Shown: piece after piece, positions 1 through 5,567 of the stretch
Layout: each line of letters opens with the position of its first letter
Position numbering within the stretch: position 1 is the stretch's first letter
NCBI GenBank assembly: GCA_903904765.1
Contig: CAIVEA010000680.1
Coordinates: forward strand, 1-6,742
Reading direction: 5' to 3'
Source of the DNA: an uncultured Chloroflexota bacterium
GTDB taxonomy: Bacteria; Chloroflexota; Anaerolineae; Aggregatilineales; Phototrophicaceae
DNA length: 6,742 bases
Made by a program: the position numbers and the translations under genes
The notes under the pieces: model-generated
Database searches by the model: none
Told to the model about the DNA's origin: nothing
What the model saw: only the letters and a program-made list of their open reading frames with translations

Positions 1-422
1 CTGGAGGGCATCCAGCGGCGCACAAGGCCGGTGGTGTGCAGCGCATTTTCGCGGCTGAGGATGGCATCCACCATTTGCTGCTCAATGGTGAAAACTGGAT
101 TCAGGCCGGTCATCGGGTCTTGAAACACCACTCCGATATGGCGGGCACGCATCTCGCGCAGTTCGTCGCCGCTTTTGGTGAGCATATCTTCACCGCGAAA
201 CAGCACCTGCCCCTGCGGATAGCGGGCGGGCGGCTGTGGCACGAGGCGCGGGATGCTCATGGCGGTCACGGATTTGCCGCAGCCTGTTTCGCCCACCAGA
301 CCGAGCAAATCACCTTTGTGGATGGTCAGGTTCACGCCATTCAGCACTTTCGCCACGCCGTCGAACGTGACCATTTCGGTATACAGATTGCGGATGTCTA
401 CCAGCGGTTGAGCGTTGGTCAT
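1..422 (-). CDS. Peptide/oligopeptide-type ABC transporter ATP-binding protein (DppD/OppD-like), 3' end outside window
   Basis: ATPase subunit that would power import through the two permeases encoded just upstream, acting at the cytoplasmic face of the membrane. Translating the minus strand from ATG at 422-420 gives 140 codons before the window edge. Residues 44-51 are a Walker A motif (GETGCGKS), with the DppD/OppD-typical E and C in the P-loop. Residues 99-103 (VFQDP) form the Q-loop, followed by MTGLNP as in peptide-transporter ATPases. The signature motif, Walker B, switch histidine and the C-terminal oligopeptide-transporter extension would lie outside the window, so intactness cannot be judged. 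The start overlaps the stop of the upstream permease as ATGA (422-419), which implies translational coupling and makes this start secure. The substrate cannot be read from this subunit. The partner ATPase (DppF/OppF) is not in the window. Confidence 0.95.
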   Translation of the reverse strand, partial: MTNAQPLVDIRNLYTEMVTFDGVAKVLNGVNLTIHKGDLLGLVGETGCGKSVTAMSIPRLVPQPPARYPQGQVLFRGEDMLTKSGDELREMRARHIGVVFQDPMTGLNPVFTIEQQMVDAILSRENALHTTGLVRRWMPS

Positions 423-1339
423 GAGCGCACCGTCGCATTCGGGTCGAGCAGGTCGCGCAGGCCGTCCCCCAGCAGGTTGAAAGCCAGCACAGTGATGAAC
501 ATGAACAGACCGGGGAAGGTGGAGTACCACCAGCTGGCGGGGATGAAGCGTCGTCCGGCGGAGATCATCGAACCCCAGTCCGGTTCCGGCGGCAGCACGC
601 CCACGCCGATGAAACCCAGCGCGGCGAGGTTTAGCACCGCGAAGCCGAAGTCCATCGAGGCTTTGACGATGATGGCGGTGAGCAGGTTGGGCAGGATGTG
701 GCGGAAGATGATGCGCCAGTTACTCGCGCCGATAGCATGTGCCCCCGCCACGAAATCTTCCTCGCGCATTTTGAGCATTTGCGCTTCCACAAGGCGGCAG
801 TAGCCCGGCCACCACGTCACCGACAGGGCGAGGGTGGCGTTCAGCACACCGCGTCCTAAGGCGGCGGAGATGGCCAGCGCCAGAAAGATGCCGGGGAAAG
901 TGAGCATGATGTCCGTCAGGCGCATGATGATCTGGTTCACCCAGCCGCCGAAGTAGCCGGCAATCGCGCCCAGCGTCACGCCGATGGAGATGGCGACGAT
1001 CAGGATAATCACGCCCACTTGAAATGAGATGCGCGTCGCCATGATGGTGCGGCTAAACACATCGCGTCCCGCGTCGTCCGTGCCGAATAGATGTTCCGTT
1101 CCGGGGGGCTTCAGCCGCGCATCCATGTGAACGTCACCCGTCACATCGTCGGGATAGGGAACCCACATCGGGGCTGTGAGGGCGATGAACAGCAGCACGA
1201 TCACCATGCTCAAGCCGATGACGGACAGGCGGTTGCGGCTGAAACGATAGATGCCGCGCCGGACTTCGTGTATTTGGCTGGCGTGTTCTTCTGACCAGCG
1301 TGCAGCCCAGTTGCGTAGAGAGGGGGATGAACTCGTCAT
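419..1339 (-). CDS. Dipeptide/oligopeptide/nickel-type ABC transporter permease, DppC/OppC-like
   Basis: Integral membrane subunit forming half of the translocation channel of a peptide-type importer; 306 aa, a normal length for DppC/OppC. The cytoplasmic N-terminus (about 1-37) is followed by a first membrane helix at about 38-59. Then comes the family hallmark KPPGTEHLFGTDDAGRDVFSR (about 77-97), where DppC/OppC proteins carry an 'HxLGTDxxGRDxxSR' segment. Further hydrophobic segments lie at about 104-129, 142-162, 165-181, 217-245 and 272-292. The EAA loop that docks on the ATPase is at about 193-218 (EEDFVAGAHAIGASNW then RHILPN). ATG at 1339-1337 is preceded by AAGGA (1353-1349) at 9-base spacing. 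This Shine-Dalgarno overlaps the TAA of the upstream permease, giving 12 bases between the genes. The stop overlaps the ATPase start. The imported substrate is not determined; nickel, peptide, opine and glutathione systems share this fold. Confidence 0.96.
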   Translation of the reverse strand: MTSSSPSLRNWAARWSEEHASQIHEVRRGIYRFSRNRLSVIGLSMVIVLLFIALTAPMWVPYPDDVTGDVHMDARLKPPGTEHLFGTDDAGRDVFSRTIMATRISFQVGVIILIVAISIGVTLGAIAGYFGGWVNQIIMRLTDIMLTFPGIFLALAISAALGRGVLNATLALSVTWWPGYCRLVEAQMLKMREEDFVAGAHAIGASNWRIIFRHILPNLLTAIIVKASMDFGFAVLNLAALGFIGVGVLPPEPDWGSMISAGRRFIPASWWYSTFPGLFMFITVLAFNLLGDGLRDLLDPNATVRS

Positions 1340-1351
1340 CGTTCAATATCC

Positions 1352-2359
1352 TTACGAAAACCCGATGCGCGGGTCAACCAGACGGTAGATCAGGTCGGTA
1401 ATCAGGTTGATGGCGACCACGATGCAGCCGATGAACAGCGTAGACCCCATGATGGGCTGGAAGTCCAACTGGAGCGCCGCTTTCAGCGCATACTGCCCGA
1501 TACCCGGCCAGTCCAGCACGTACTCGATCAGGGGCGCGCCGCCCAACTGGAAGCCGATCAAGAAGCCGAGCATGGAAATGGTGGCGATGAGCGCGTTTTT
1601 CATCAGGTAGCGCGTCCAGATCATGCGCTCCGGGATGCCGTTGGCGCGGGCGACCAGCACGAAATCCTTCCGCACGATGTCCAGCAGATCACCGCGCAAT
1701 TGGCGTGTGATGAGCGCGATCACCAGCAGCGATTGGCAGAAGGCTGGAATCAGGATGTAGCGTAGGCCGATGCCGAAGGCTTGCCAGTTGCCCGCGATAA
1801 TCGAATCCAGCAGCAGAATGCCTGTGTACACCGTCGGGTAGGTGGTGCGCGGGTCGAAGCGCCCGCTGACGGGTAGCAAGCGCAGGTTTTGTGCCAGCAC
1901 AATCTGGAGGATGATGGCGATCCAGAAAACCGGCACGCTGATCGCGCCGATGGAGATGAAGCGCGAAAAGTGGTCAGGCCAGCGGTCACGCCAGCGTGCC
2001 GAAGTAATGGCTAAGGGGATGCCGACCAGCAAGCCGATGAGCGTAGACACCAGCGTTAGCTCAAAGGTGGCGGTGAAATAGGTGATGAGGTCGGGGCCGA
2101 CGGCGCGTTTGGTGCTGATGGAATAGCCCCAGTTGCCTTGCAGCAGCCCGCCCATATAGCGCAGGTATTGTTCAGGTAAGGGACGATCCAGCCCGAATTC
2201 TTCCTGTAGCTTGAGGATTTGTTCGGGGCGTGCCTGTGAACCGGCAGCCAGTTTGACCGGATCGCCGGGGACGATGCGCGAAACCGTGAAGGTGATGAGC
2301 GACAACCCGATGAGTACCGGAATTGTCAGCAGCAGGCGACGGCCAATAAAACGCAACAT
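1352..2359 (-). CDS. Dipeptide/oligopeptide/nickel-type ABC transporter permease, DppB/OppB-like
   Basis: Second channel subunit of the importer; 335 aa, the usual DppB/OppB length. It opens with the typical MLRFIGRRLLLTIPVLIGLS helix (about 9-30). The periplasmic segment carries PGDP (31-34) and the LGLD-like EEFGLDRPLPEQYLRYM (about 53-69), with GNWGYS (75-80), all DppB/OppB landmarks. Membrane segments follow at about 99-121, 135-157, 201-219, 260-282 and 305-327. The ATPase-docking EAA loop is at about 230-256 (RKDFVLVARANGIPER). The protein ends with LVDPRIGFS, matching the conserved 'D+YxxxDPRI' C-terminus. ATG at 2359-2357 has an AAAGGG Shine-Dalgarno (2373-2368 region) about 8 bases upstream. 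An 89-base gap containing a stem-loop separates it from the binding-protein gene, while the next permease follows after only 12 bases. Confidence 0.96.
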   Translation of the reverse strand: MLRFIGRRLLLTIPVLIGLSLITFTVSRIVPGDPVKLAAGSQARPEQILKLQEEFGLDRPLPEQYLRYMGGLLQGNWGYSISTKRAVGPDLITYFTATFELTLVSTLIGLLVGIPLAITSARWRDRWPDHFSRFISIGAISVPVFWIAIILQIVLAQNLRLLPVSGRFDPRTTYPTVYTGILLLDSIIAGNWQAFGIGLRYILIPAFCQSLLVIALITRQLRGDLLDIVRKDFVLVARANGIPERMIWTRYLMKNALIATISMLGFLIGFQLGGAPLIEYVLDWPGIGQYALKAALQLDFQPIMGSTLFIGCIVVAINLITDLIYRLVDPRIGFS

Positions 2360-2379
2360 AGCTCTGCCCTTTAATAGAA

Positions 2380-2416
2380 CGAAGGGACACGGTGCGGGTG
2401 GCGCCGCGTCCCTTCG
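2380..2416 (-). terminator. Stem-loop after the binding-protein gene (attenuator or mRNA-stabilising hairpin)
   Basis: A perfect 9-base inverted repeat (2380-2388 CGAAGGGAC, 2408-2416 GTCCCTTCG) lies in the gap between the binding-protein stop and the first permease. The 19-base spacer can continue the stem: 2390-2392 pairs with 2404-2406 and 2394-2395 with 2401-2402, leaving a 5-base loop at 2396-2400. On the transcribed minus strand it is followed by TTCTATTAAAGGG, not a clean U-run, so it looks like a leaky terminator or a 3'-end protector rather than a full stop. Such elements between binding-protein and permease genes commonly let the binding protein be made in excess. That role is inferred here, but the structure itself is directly visible. 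Confidence 0.65.
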
Positions 2417-2448
2417 AGCATGCTTGACGGGATCAGAAGGGTCGAGGT

Positions 2449-4149
2449 TTACTGCGACTCGTCAATCCACAAACGCCAGAAGTCCGCACTGATGTCGCCG
2501 AAGTAGTTGAAGCCCTTCACGCGCTTGTTCATGCCCAGCACGTTCGCCATCACATACAGCGGCATATCGGGTGCGTCCGCCGAAATCTTCTGCTGGATGT
2601 CGGCCACCATCGCGGCGTTGGCATCCGGGTCGGTGGTGGTACGCAGTTGGTCGAGCAGCGCATCCACTTCCTCGTTCTTGTAGAACGAGCAAGCCTGGAA
2701 GCTGCCACCCGTCGGACGATCCCAGCTCTTGCTGGAATACTTCTCGATGAGCCATGTGTCGGGCAGCGGCGGGAACTGGTCGAAGATGAAGGCGATATTC
2801 GGGCCGCTTTCCGGCGTGGTGCAAGCGCCCACGATGTCCGGCCAATTCTTCGGCACCATGTTCAGGGTGATATTGTACTTCTGGAGTTCGTCCAGCAGGA
2901 TCAAGCCGCCAGCTTCTTCAAAGTCCAGACCGCTGACGTACACAAAGTCGAGGCTGATGCCACCGTCTTTGTATTCGGTCATATCCAGATATTCTTTGGC
3001 CTTCGCCGGGTCGTAGCTGTACTGCGGGTCGAGGTTCGGGTCGTAACCGGGGACACCTTCGGGCAGCGGGCCGGTCATCATCTTCACGTAGCCCTGCTGC
3101 GAATCGATGAACGCCTGACGGTTGAAGCTGTAGGCGAGGAAGCGGCGGAAGTTGGGGTCTGCCGTCGGGCCGCCCTGCGTGTTGTACTTCAGGTAGCCGC
3201 CCAGCAAGCCATAGCCCACGTTCGCCATCGTCGTCGGGTTGGCGTTGATCTCTTCGATGTCGCTGCTGGAGATGGTGTCCGCCATGTCGAACTCGCCGGA
3301 GAGCAAGCCGAGTTTGCGCGTGCCGGGGTCTTCGGTCTTCTTCCAGACCACGCCCGACAGATGGCTTTCGCCCGGCCAACCCTGCCAGTAATCGTCAACG
3401 GCGGTCAGTTCGTAAACCGAACCGATCTGCCAGTTGGAAACCTTGAACGGGCCGCTGCCGGCATCCTTGTCCACCAGCCATGCGCCGCCGCCGTCGCCAT
3501 CCACTTCGTTGGCCTTCGCCAGTTCCATGTTGACAATCGGCTGCTCAAGGAAGGCCAGCAGACGGTCAAAGCTGGCATACGGGGTCTTGAGGGTCATTAC
3601 AACGGTCTGGCTGTCCTTCGCCACGATGCCTGCTTCATCAACGAAGCCGGCCAGCAGGCTGGACCGCTGCTTCTGCGCCCGCAGGGTCTGCTGATACGAG
3701 AACACCACCGATTCGGCAGTCACAGGCGTGCCGTCGTGGAACTTGGCCTGATCGGTGATCTTGAACGTCCATTCGGTCGCGTCATCCGAAACGCCCCATT
3801 CCGTGACCAGACCGGGTTCAACCGGCTGCGGCCAGCCGCCTTCAAAGCGGAACAGGCGATCATAGACCTGACGGATGGTAGCGTTGATCGAGTAGTCGGT
3901 GCGATCAAACGGATCGAGCGTGGCAATATCCTGCGAAGCGCCGTACACCAGCACCTTCGGCTCAAGCTGGCGCAGTGGGCTGGCTGCATAGCGACGGGCA
4001 GGCTTGGCAGCGGCAATCGCCGGCACACCCGCCATCGCGATGCCACCGGACATGGCCGCCATGAACTTCATGAACTGACGGCGATCCATCCGGCCTTCAC
4101 GGAAGTCGGCCAGTATTTTCCCCGTCGGATCGAACTTGTTTTTCGTCAT
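2449..4149 (-). CDS. Family-5 extracellular solute-binding protein (DppA/OppA-like) with Tat signal
   Basis: Captures the substrate outside the membrane and delivers it to the permeases; 566 aa, within the size range of SBP_bac_5 proteins. The N-terminus has an unusually long n-region, then MDRRQFMKF (21-29), a twin-arginine motif with RR at 23-24. A hydrophobic stretch follows (about 29-47), with probable cleavage after AIAAA (residue 48). There is no lipobox cysteine, so it is probably released or retained without a lipid anchor. The mature part begins with KVLVYGASQDIATLDPFDRTDYSINATIRQVYDRLF, the classic family-5 opening. It continues with WTFKITDQAKFHDGTPVTAESVVFS (a family signature), GSGPFKVSNW, and the late RRFLAYSFNRQAFID segment. 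ATG at 4149-4147 has AGGGGA (4162-4157) at 7-base spacing, which supports this start. It precedes the permeases and shares their direction. The ligand cannot be read from sequence: the family binds peptides, nickel, opines, sugars and other solutes. Confidence 0.95.
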   Translation of the reverse strand: MTKNKFDPTGKILADFREGRMDRRQFMKFMAAMSGGIAMAGVPAIAAAKPARRYAASPLRQLEPKVLVYGASQDIATLDPFDRTDYSINATIRQVYDRLFRFEGGWPQPVEPGLVTEWGVSDDATEWTFKITDQAKFHDGTPVTAESVVFSYQQTLRAQKQRSSLLAGFVDEAGIVAKDSQTVVMTLKTPYASFDRLLAFLEQPIVNMELAKANEVDGDGGGAWLVDKDAGSGPFKVSNWQIGSVYELTAVDDYWQGWPGESHLSGVVWKKTEDPGTRKLGLLSGEFDMADTISSSDIEEINANPTTMANVGYGLLGGYLKYNTQGGPTADPNFRRFLAYSFNRQAFIDSQQGYVKMMTGPLPEGVPGYDPNLDPQYSYDPAKAKEYLDMTEYKDGGISLDFVYVSGLDFEEAGGLILLDELQKYNITLNMVPKNWPDIVGACTTPESGPNIAFIFDQFPPLPDTWLIEKYSSKSWDRPTGGSFQACSFYKNEEVDALLDQLRTTTDPDANAAMVADIQQKISADAPDMPLYVMANVLGMNKRVKGFNYFGDISADFWRLWIDESQ

Positions 4150-4209
4150 GTCTATATCCCCTGAATAAAAGAACAGGATTTTCGAGATGGCGTTCCATCA
4201 TGGCGCGAG

Positions 4210-4239
4210 AGTGTAACATCATCTTGCGAACAGCCGCAA
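4210..4239 (-). promoter_or_regulatory. Weak promoter candidate for the transporter operon
   Basis: On the minus strand, TTGCGG (4239-4234) and TACACT (4215-4210) are separated by 18 bases. They match three and four of the six sigma-70 consensus bases respectively. Transcription would start near 4203 and give a leader of roughly 53 bases ahead of the binding-protein ATG. The match is weak and the lineage's sigma preference is unknown, so this is only the best candidate seen. The operon could instead be read through from the DUF1684 gene. Confidence 0.25.
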
Positions 4240-4282
4240 CAAAATCTTGACTCGATTTTTGCACAGATCGTTGCCCCTGTTT

Positions 4283-4308
4283 CGGGATAAATCGGTGCGA
4301 TTTCCCCG
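4283..4308. repeat. Inverted repeat / stem-loop in the gap upstream of the binding-protein gene
   Basis: AAATCG (4289-4294) and CGATTT (4298-4303) form a perfect 6-base stem around GTG. CGGG (4283-4286) and CCCG (4305-4308) can extend it past a small asymmetric bulge. It lies about 45 bases upstream of the -35 of the weak promoter candidate. It could be an operator, or an RNA hairpin in a read-through transcript from the DUF1684 gene. No homopolymer tail follows on either strand. Confidence 0.45.
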
Positions 4309-4334
4309 TGCGTGCTATGCGCTCAGGTCGGGGT

Positions 4335-4364
4335 GGGGGCATTGGTACACCAGCAAATGCCCCC
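4335..4364 (-). terminator. GC-rich stem-loop downstream of the DUF1684 gene, terminator-like without a U-run
   Basis: GGGGGCATT (4335-4343) and AATGCCCCC (4356-4364) are perfect 9-base inverted arms around a 12-base loop. The element lies about 65 bases past the stop of the DUF1684 gene and about 185 bases before the binding-protein ATG. The stem is stable enough to act in transcription termination or 3'-end protection. Neither strand shows a T-run after the second arm, so a canonical intrinsic terminator cannot be claimed. The rest of the gap 4150-4430 holds this, the stem-loop at 4283-4308, a minor dyad at 4413-4435, and no convincing gene. Confidence 0.4.
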
Positions 4365-4412
4365 GGCAGGCGAACGATTCGGAGAAAGTAGCCCGGATAT
4401 TTGTGCAAATGG

Positions 4413-4435
4413 CATAACCCTTGTAGGCGGTTATG
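4413..4435 (-). repeat. Small inverted repeat spanning the DUF1684 stop codon
   Basis: CATAACC (4413-4419) and GGTTATG (4429-4435) are perfect 7-base arms with a 9-base loop. The TAA stop of the DUF1684 gene (4433-4431) sits inside one arm. The sequence that follows in the minus direction is not T-rich, so this is at most an RNA 3'-end structure. An adjacent short AT-rich dyad, ATTTG-TG-CAAAT, occupies 4399-4410. Confidence 0.35.
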
Positions 4436-5282
4436 TGGTGGGGTAGCGTTCCCCGGCTTCAATCGGGAAGTCAAACACGTTGTTGCGCGGCGGTGTGGGG
4501 CAGGTGGTGTAGTCGCAGAATGCACACGGTGGCTGGTAGAACTTGTTGAAATCCATATCTACGCTGCCGTCCTCATCGGTGAGCGCCATCATGAAACGCC
4601 CCGCGCCGTAGGTGGTTTTGCCTGCGGTGGTATCGCGCATCAGCAACCATACATATTCCGGCCCTTTTTCGGAGGCCGCCGCATCGAAGCGGTACGATCT
4701 GCCGAACATCTCAAAATCCACATAGCCGATGCCCACCAGCGTTTGCGTGTCGCCGCCGGTATGCACAACCGTCAGCCCGCGCTGATCGGGGTAGCGCGTC
4801 AGCTTGCCTTTGACGCGGTAGCGCGTGTCAATCGGATACCATGCCCGCCCGACAAAGTTCAGGCGTTTGGGGGCGTTGGCATCCCACACGCGGATGTTAT
4901 ACGGGTCACTCGCCCACTGCATAATGCCAAAGCGTACATCGCGCACACGCACCACCGACATGCCGCCCGGCTCGTAGTAGTTCCGCAGTTTGGCCTCGCG
5001 GGTGGGAACACCATCCACCGTGACTTCCTCATCAGTGGTGACGATCAGTGTGCCGTGATTGTCTTTGAAGTCCACCACGCCCAGATGATCGGGTGCGCCG
5101 CCCGCTGGCAGCAAGACATCGCTCCCCGGCGCTGTGCCGATGCTGTTCTGGCCTTCCTCCAGCGGATACATGCCGACGATGGCTAGCCACCCGCCGGGGC
5201 CGGGAGAGCGCATTTGCGCGTCCATTTCTCGCCGCCATGCCTCGACCTCTGCAAAATATTCAATCAACGATTGTTCAGCCAT
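4431..5282 (-). CDS. DUF1684 family protein
   Basis: A 283-aa protein that I recognise as DUF1684, a family without an established biochemical role. Its N-terminal part has WRREMDAQMRS (16-26), typical of the family start. An FHA-like beta-rich segment follows, GTAPGSDVLLPAGGAPDHLG (49-68). Family hallmarks sit near the C-terminus: GKTTYGAGRFMMA (221-233), VDMDFNKFYQPPCAF (241-255) and the closing CPTPPRNN plus IEAGERY. No signal peptide or membrane helix is visible, so it is probably cytoplasmic. Cysteines 253, 256 and 261 form C-X2-C-X4-C. The start is uncertain: ATG 5282 was chosen because the family core begins soon after it, but its Shine-Dalgarno is weak. ATG 5297 and TTG 5318 (with AAGAG five bases upstream) are in frame and add 5 or 12 residues. 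It points the same way as the transporter genes and diverges from the hydantoinase-family gene. Confidence 0.9.
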   Translation of the reverse strand: MAEQSLIEYFAEVEAWRREMDAQMRSPGPGGWLAIVGMYPLEEGQNSIGTAPGSDVLLPAGGAPDHLGVVDFKDNHGTLIVTTDEEVTVDGVPTREAKLRNYYEPGGMSVVRVRDVRFGIMQWASDPYNIRVWDANAPKRLNFVGRAWYPIDTRYRVKGKLTRYPDQRGLTVVHTGGDTQTLVGIGYVDFEMFGRSYRFDAAASEKGPEYVWLLMRDTTAGKTTYGAGRFMMALTDEDGSVDMDFNKFYQPPCAFCDYTTCPTPPRNNVFDFPIEAGERYPTT

Positions 5283-5336
5283 TCTATCTCGTTCCATCCT
5301 TCGCTTTACATCACCCAAAATATCTCTTGAATGTTG

Positions 5337-5366
5337 ACTCTAGCATTGTCGGCGCACATCCGGCAA
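5337..5366 (-). promoter_or_regulatory. Probable promoter of the DUF1684 gene
   Basis: On the minus strand, TTGCCG (5366-5361) and TAGAGT (5342-5337) are 18 bases apart, each matching four of six sigma-70 consensus positions. The -10 is preceded by TGC, an extended -10 feature. Transcription would begin near 5330, leaving about 48 bases before ATG 5282. That would still cover the alternative TTG start at 5318. The -35 element lies inside an inverted repeat (5346-5366), which would suit repressor control. Confidence 0.4.
5346..5366. promoter_or_regulatory. Imperfect dyad over the DUF1684 promoter (operator candidate)
   Basis: TTGTCGG (5346-5352) and CCGGCAA (5360-5366) are inverted arms agreeing at six of seven positions around a 7-base spacer. 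They cover the -35 element and part of the spacer of the minus-strand promoter candidate. The 7-mer TCCGGCA (5359-5365) recurs as the right arm of the perfect dyad in the hydantoinase leader (5522-5528), hinting at one regulator for both directions. This role is inferred only. Confidence 0.35.
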
Positions 5367-5397
5367 CCAGACCGCGCCGCTGCCCTCATCAGCGGAT

Positions 5398-5422
5398 TAC
5401 ACCCCCTGTAAGAACAGGTGTA
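5398..5422. promoter_or_regulatory. 25-base inverted repeat in the divergent intergenic region (operator candidate)
   Basis: TACACC (5398-5403) and GGTGTA (5417-5422) are perfect arms around 13 bases. Inside them TGT (5407-5409) and ACA (5414-5416) continue the symmetry past a CCC asymmetry. It sits about 20 bases upstream of the hydantoinase promoter -35 and about 32 bases upstream of the DUF1684 promoter -35. That placement suits an activator or a shared regulator of the divergent pair. No regulator gene is in the window. Confidence 0.4.
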
Positions 5423-5442
5423 GGTGCATGAGGCCGGTTTTA

Positions 5443-5471
5443 TTGGCGATTACGCGGGGGGGCTATATAAT
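5443..5471 (+). promoter_or_regulatory. Strong sigma-70-type promoter of the hydantoinase-family gene
   Basis: TTGGCG (5443-5448, four of six consensus bases) and a perfect TATAAT (5466-5471) are separated by exactly 17 bases, the optimal spacing. Transcription should start near 5478, giving a leader of about 90 bases to the ATG at 5568. The spacer contains seven consecutive G (5456-5462). This is the best promoter in the window and points at the only plus-strand gene. Confidence 0.75.
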
Positions 5472-5512
5472 CAGGGCGCTCCGGGGTTTTTGCTTGAAAT
5501 AATCCGAAGTCC

Positions 5513-5528
5513 TGCCGGATGTCCGGCA
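5513..5528 (+). promoter_or_regulatory. Perfect 16-base dyad in the hydantoinase leader (operator or RNA hairpin)
   Basis: TGCCGGA (5513-5519) and TCCGGCA (5522-5528) are perfect inverted arms around TG. The dyad falls roughly 36-51 bases after the predicted transcription start, a common place for a repressor roadblock. As RNA it would make a 6-base-pair hairpin with an ATGU loop, about 30 bases before the Shine-Dalgarno. Sequence alone does not decide between DNA operator and RNA element. Confidence 0.45.
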
Positions 5529-5557
5529 CTTATCTACGATCATGTTTAACTCTATCG

Positions 5558-5565
5558 AGGGGGAG
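5558..5565 (+). promoter_or_regulatory. Ribosome binding site of the hydantoinase-family gene
   Basis: AGGGGGAG lies two bases before ATG 5568, with the AGGGGG core four bases away. It is purine-rich and fixes the start, although the spacing is somewhat short. The protein's first phosphate-binding motif starts three residues into the chosen frame, as is normal in the family, so the start is well supported. Confidence 0.7.
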
Positions 5566-5567
5566 AT

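Noticed and set aside
36..803. 255-codon plus-strand frame across the ATPase and permease genes
   Set aside because: It is antisense to two well-supported transporter genes and encodes no recognisable protein.
2647..4164. 505-codon open frame on the plus strand, antisense to the solute-binding protein gene
   Set aside because: It mirrors the binding-protein gene. The product is rich in R/H/V/A with no recognisable domain, as expected from the complementary strand of a high-GC gene. The minus-strand frame has clear family-5 motifs, a Tat signal and a good ribosome binding site.
4247..4252. TTGACT as a plus-strand -35 element
   Set aside because: No -10-like hexamer lies 16-18 bases downstream, and no plus-strand gene follows.
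4097..4525. 142-codon minus-strand frame filling the gap between the DUF1684 and binding-protein genes
   Set aside because: It overlaps the ends of both real genes in another frame. The composition is P/R/H-rich with no domain, and its start lies inside the DUF1684 coding sequence without a clear ribosome binding site.
4401..5186. 261-codon plus-strand frame antisense to the DUF1684 gene
   Set aside because: The minus-strand frame carries the DUF1684 hallmarks; this complement shows none and has shadow-type composition.
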